From the NCBI RefSeq assembly GCF_014534655.1, contig NZ_JACVVD010000021.1, positions 1 to 62,241 on the forward strand: a stretch of DNA of 62,241 nucleotides, in the 5' to 3' direction. The notes beneath the pieces were generated by a model. The model did no database searches. It worked only from the letters and a program-made list of their open reading frames with translations, and had not been told where the DNA came from. The stretch comes from Paenibacillus sedimenti (GTDB taxonomy: Bacteria > Bacillota > Bacilli > Paenibacillales > NBRC-103111). Positions 60,293 to 62,241 of the stretch are shown piece by piece. Every line of letters begins with the position of its first letter. Positions within the stretch are counted from its first letter, which is position 1. The translations under genes and the position numbers were made by a program.

Positions 60293-60355
60293 GGTTTTTA
60301 ACCCGAAAATCCATCAGTCGCTTGAGCCATTGAATAAAACCTAGGAGATGAAATC

Positions 60356-61852
60356 ATGAGCCAGGAACTGGAATTAAATGAACTGCTCGTTATTCGCCGC
60401 AACAAATTGGATGAGCTCCGCGCTTTAGGCGTAGACCCGTTTGGAAACAAATACGAAAGAACACATACGGCTAAGCAAATTCTTGATGCTTATAACGATA
60501 AAACCAAGGAAGAACTGGACGCCGAACCGGTTGAAGTTTCCGTTGCCGGTCGTATTATGCAAAAAAGAGGCATGGGCAAAGCCAGCTTCGCCCACCTTCA
60601 AGACATTTCCGGCAAAATTCAAATCTATGTGCGCGAAGATTCGGTAGACGCCAATAAATACCAGGCATTTGATCTTCTTGATCTTGGCGATATGGTAGGC
60701 GTTCGTGGTGTTGTATTTAAAACCAAAACCGGCGAAACTTCCATTAAGGTGAAATCACTTGAAGTTTTGACTAAATCCTTAATTCCGCTGCCTGATAAAT
60801 TCCATGGTTTGAGTGACGTGGAACTTCGCTACCGTCAGCGTTATGTGGATTTAATCACGAACCAGGATGTGCAGCAAACCTTCATTCTGCGTTCCCGCAT
60901 TATTCAATCGATGCGCCGTTACTTGGATTCCTTGGGTTATTTGGAAGTTGAAACACCGACATTGCATGCGATTGCCGGCGGAGCTTCGGCACGCCCGTTT
61001 ATTACTCATCACAATGCACTCGACATGCAATTATATATGCGTATAGCGATCGAGCTTCATCTAAAGCGCCTTATCGTGGGTGGCTTGGAAAAGGTCTATG
61101 AAATCGGCCGCGTATATCGTAATGAGGGGATCTCTACTCGTCACAATCCGGAATTTACGATGATCGAGCTATATGAAGCTTATGCAGATTACAAAGACAT
61201 CATGAAGCTCACGGAGGAGCTTATTGCTCATATCGCGCAAGAGGTTCTCGGTAAGACGACAATCCAATATGGCGACCACGAAGTCAATCTGGCGGTAGGC
61301 TGGAGACGTGTATCTATGGTTGATGCGGTCAAAGAAGTCACAAGTGTAGATTTCAGCGTCCATATGTCCAATGAGGAAGCGCACCGTTTGGCCAAAGAAC
61401 ATAAAGTTCCGGTAGAGCCTCACATGACATTTGGTCATATCTTAAACCAGTTCTTCGAGACTTTCGTGGAAGAGACGCTTATTCAGCCAACCTTTATATA
61501 TGGACACCCATTAGAAATCTCTCCTCTGGCTAAAAAGAACCCGGAAGATCCGCGTTTCACGGATCGTTTCGAGCTCTTTATCGTAGCGCGTGAGCATGCG
61601 AATGCCTTCACGGAGCTGAACGATCCTATTGATCAAAGGGAGCGTTTCGAAGCGCAGCTTCGCGAAAAAGAGCAAGGTAACGATGAAGCTCATGAAATGG
61701 ATGATGATTTCATCCGTGCATTGGAGTACGGTATGCCGCCTACAGGGGGCCTCGGAATTGGAATTGACCGTTTAGTAATGCTGCTCACGAATGCTCCGTC
61801 CATTCGCGACGTATTGTTATTCCCATTGATGCGTGAACGTCAAAGCGAGTAA
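60356..61852 (+). CDS. lysS: Lysyl-tRNA synthetase, class II
   Basis: A 498-aa class IIb synthetase. The N-terminal OB anticodon-binding domain (about 55-150, VAGRIMQKRGMGKASFAHLQD) is followed by the catalytic core with motif 2 (RVYRNEGISTRHNPEFTMIELYEAYAD) and motif 3 (GGLGIGIDRLVMLL). A TAGGAGATG site precedes the ATG. It is the last protein gene before the next rRNA operon, as in B. subtilis. Confidence 0.98.
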   Translation: MSQELELNELLVIRRNKLDELRALGVDPFGNKYERTHTAKQILDAYNDKTKEELDAEPVEVSVAGRIMQKRGMGKASFAHLQDISGKIQIYVREDSVDANKYQAFDLLDLGDMVGVRGVVFKTKTGETSIKVKSLEVLTKSLIPLPDKFHGLSDVELRYRQRYVDLITNQDVQQTFILRSRIIQSMRRYLDSLGYLEVETPTLHAIAGGASARPFITHHNALDMQLYMRIAIELHLKRLIVGGLEKVYEIGRVYRNEGISTRHNPEFTMIELYEAYADYKDIMKLTEELIAHIAQEVLGKTTIQYGDHEVNLAVGWRRVSMVDAVKEVTSVDFSVHMSNEEAHRLAKEHKVPVEPHMTFGHILNQFFETFVEETLIQPTFIYGHPLEISPLAKKNPEDPRFTDRFELFIVAREHANAFTELNDPIDQRERFEAQLREKEQGNDEAHEMDDDFIRALEYGMPPTGGLGIGIDRLVMLLTNAPSIRDVLLFPLMRERQSE

Positions 61853-61865
61853 AATCCTTATATTA

Positions 61866-61898
61866 CGGGGCGCCGGCAGGTGTCCCGTATTTTTTAAA
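61866..61898 (+). terminator. lysS terminator
   Basis: TACGGG/CCCGTA stem with a G/C-rich loop followed by six T. Confidence 0.85.
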
Positions 61899-61906
61899 AA
61901 TAATAC

Positions 61907-61936
61907 TTGCATTGTTTATCTCGTCTGTGGTATCTT
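61907..61936 (+). promoter_or_regulatory. rRNA promoter P1
   Basis: TTGCAT (61907-61912), 18 bases, TATCTT (61931-61936), about 230 bases before the 16S start. Confidence 0.55.
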
Positions 61937-61986
61937 ATTAAATGTCGCCGCTGAGAGGCGGGCGAAAGTAACTTGAGAAAAACAAG

Positions 61987-62015
61987 TTGCAAAGTATTTT
62001 TGAATGTGGTATATT
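61987..62015 (+). promoter_or_regulatory. rRNA promoter P2
   Basis: TTGCAA (61987-61992), 17 bases, TATATT (62010-62015). The tandem arrangement with P1 is typical of Bacillota rRNA operons. Confidence 0.75.
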
Positions 62016-62058
62016 AGTCTTCCGGCTTTTGAAAAAGAGCGGGATGGACGAGAGTAAT

Positions 62059-62080
62059 TGTTCTTTGAAAACTGAACAAC
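62059..62080 (+). promoter_or_regulatory. rRNA leader boxA antitermination site
   Basis: TGTTCTTTGAAAACTGAAC is the usual Bacillota boxA-containing leader sequence; it recruits Nus factors. Confidence 0.8.
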
Positions 62081-62168
62081 GAGTGAAGAAGCAAGTCGAG
62101 CAATCGACTCTAAACTTTTAAGAGATTAATAATCTCGTCAGCTTTAAATGAGCTATTCAGATTCATCC

Positions 62169-62241
62169 TTTTTGGAGAGTTTGATCCTGGCTCAGGACGA
62201 ACGCTGGCGGCGTGCCTAATACATGCAAGTCGAGCGGTCCC
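62169..62241 (+). rRNA. rrs: 16S ribosomal RNA, 5' part
   Basis: GGAGAGTTTGATCCTGGCTC, followed by the GACGAACGCTGGCGGCGTGC region and the TGCAAGTCGAGCGG segment, is the start of 16S rRNA. The gene continues beyond the window. Confidence 0.98.

Overview
The window is a gene-dense, almost entirely plus-strand stretch of a spore-forming Bacillota chromosome close to the replication origin. Gene order follows the classical Bacillus subtilis csfB-to-lysS region (csfB, yaaO, tmk, yaaQ, yaaR, holB, yaaT, yabA, yabB, rsmI, abrB, tatD, yabE, rnmV, rsmA, yabG, veg, sspF, ispE, purR, yabJ, spoVG, glmU, ctc, pth, fin, mfd, spoVT, yabM, yabN, hup, rqcP, yabPQ, divIC, yabR, spoIIE, yabST, tilS, hpt, ftsH, coaX, hslO, prsA-like, cysK, pab and fol genes, dusB, greA, lysS). 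The intermediate GC content, an ecsAB pair and a nadABC block inside this region, and the absence of metS, prs and tRNA genes from their B. subtilis positions suggest Paenibacillaceae, most likely Paenibacillus or a close relative. This is inferred from gene order and protein resemblance, not from a database search. The window starts inside a 5S rRNA gene and ends just inside a 16S rRNA gene, so it is the whole segment between two co-oriented rRNA operons.

Layout: 1-1140, end of an rRNA operon, an orphan membrane protein and the sigma-G inhibitor csfB. 1200-8220, a tight run from yaaO to rsmI (nucleotide metabolism, c-di-AMP sensing, DNA polymerase delta', Ric complex, initiation control, RNA methylation). 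8380-13030, abrB, an HD hydrolase and tatD, with ecsAB on the opposite strand. 13030-24775, a c-di-AMP riboswitch and RpfB-like protein, RNA maturation (rnmV, rsmA), sporulation genes (yabG, sspF, spoVG), veg, ispE, purR, ridA, glmU, rplY/ctc and pth. 24900-34840, fin, mfd, a foldase lipoprotein, spoVT, a flippase, yabN, hup and rqcP. 35040-45890, yabPQ, divIC, yabR, spoIIE, yabST, tilS, hpt and ftsH. 46090-51315, NAD synthesis nadABC followed by coaX and hslO. 51350-59530, a second foldase, cysK, and a folate operon pabBAC-folP-folB-folK ending in yazB and dusB. 59550-62241, greA, lysS and the promoter region of the next rRNA operon.

Functionally this is housekeeping interleaved with sporulation control. 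Recognisable promoters fit the developmental programme: a sigma-F site before csfB, a sigma-G site before sspF, a sigma-H site before spoVG, paired Spo0A boxes before abrB, and a wide-spacer Spo0A-type promoter before spoIIE. No phage, IS element, CRISPR array or defence system was seen.

The most unusual material is non-coding: (i) a dispersed hairpin repeat with five copies, including compensatory base changes in its stem; (ii) a separate A/T-rich repeat in the leaders of two forespore genes, csfB and sspF; (iii) a hairpin that buries the ribosome-binding site of rplY/ctc; (iv) an unassigned, possibly structured segment between the riboswitch terminator and the RpfB-like gene. Among proteins, SspF carries a long Tyr/Gln/Asn-rich tail, the YabR-type S1 protein has an RGG/Gly-rich insert, and YabS looks like a circularly permuted vWA domain.
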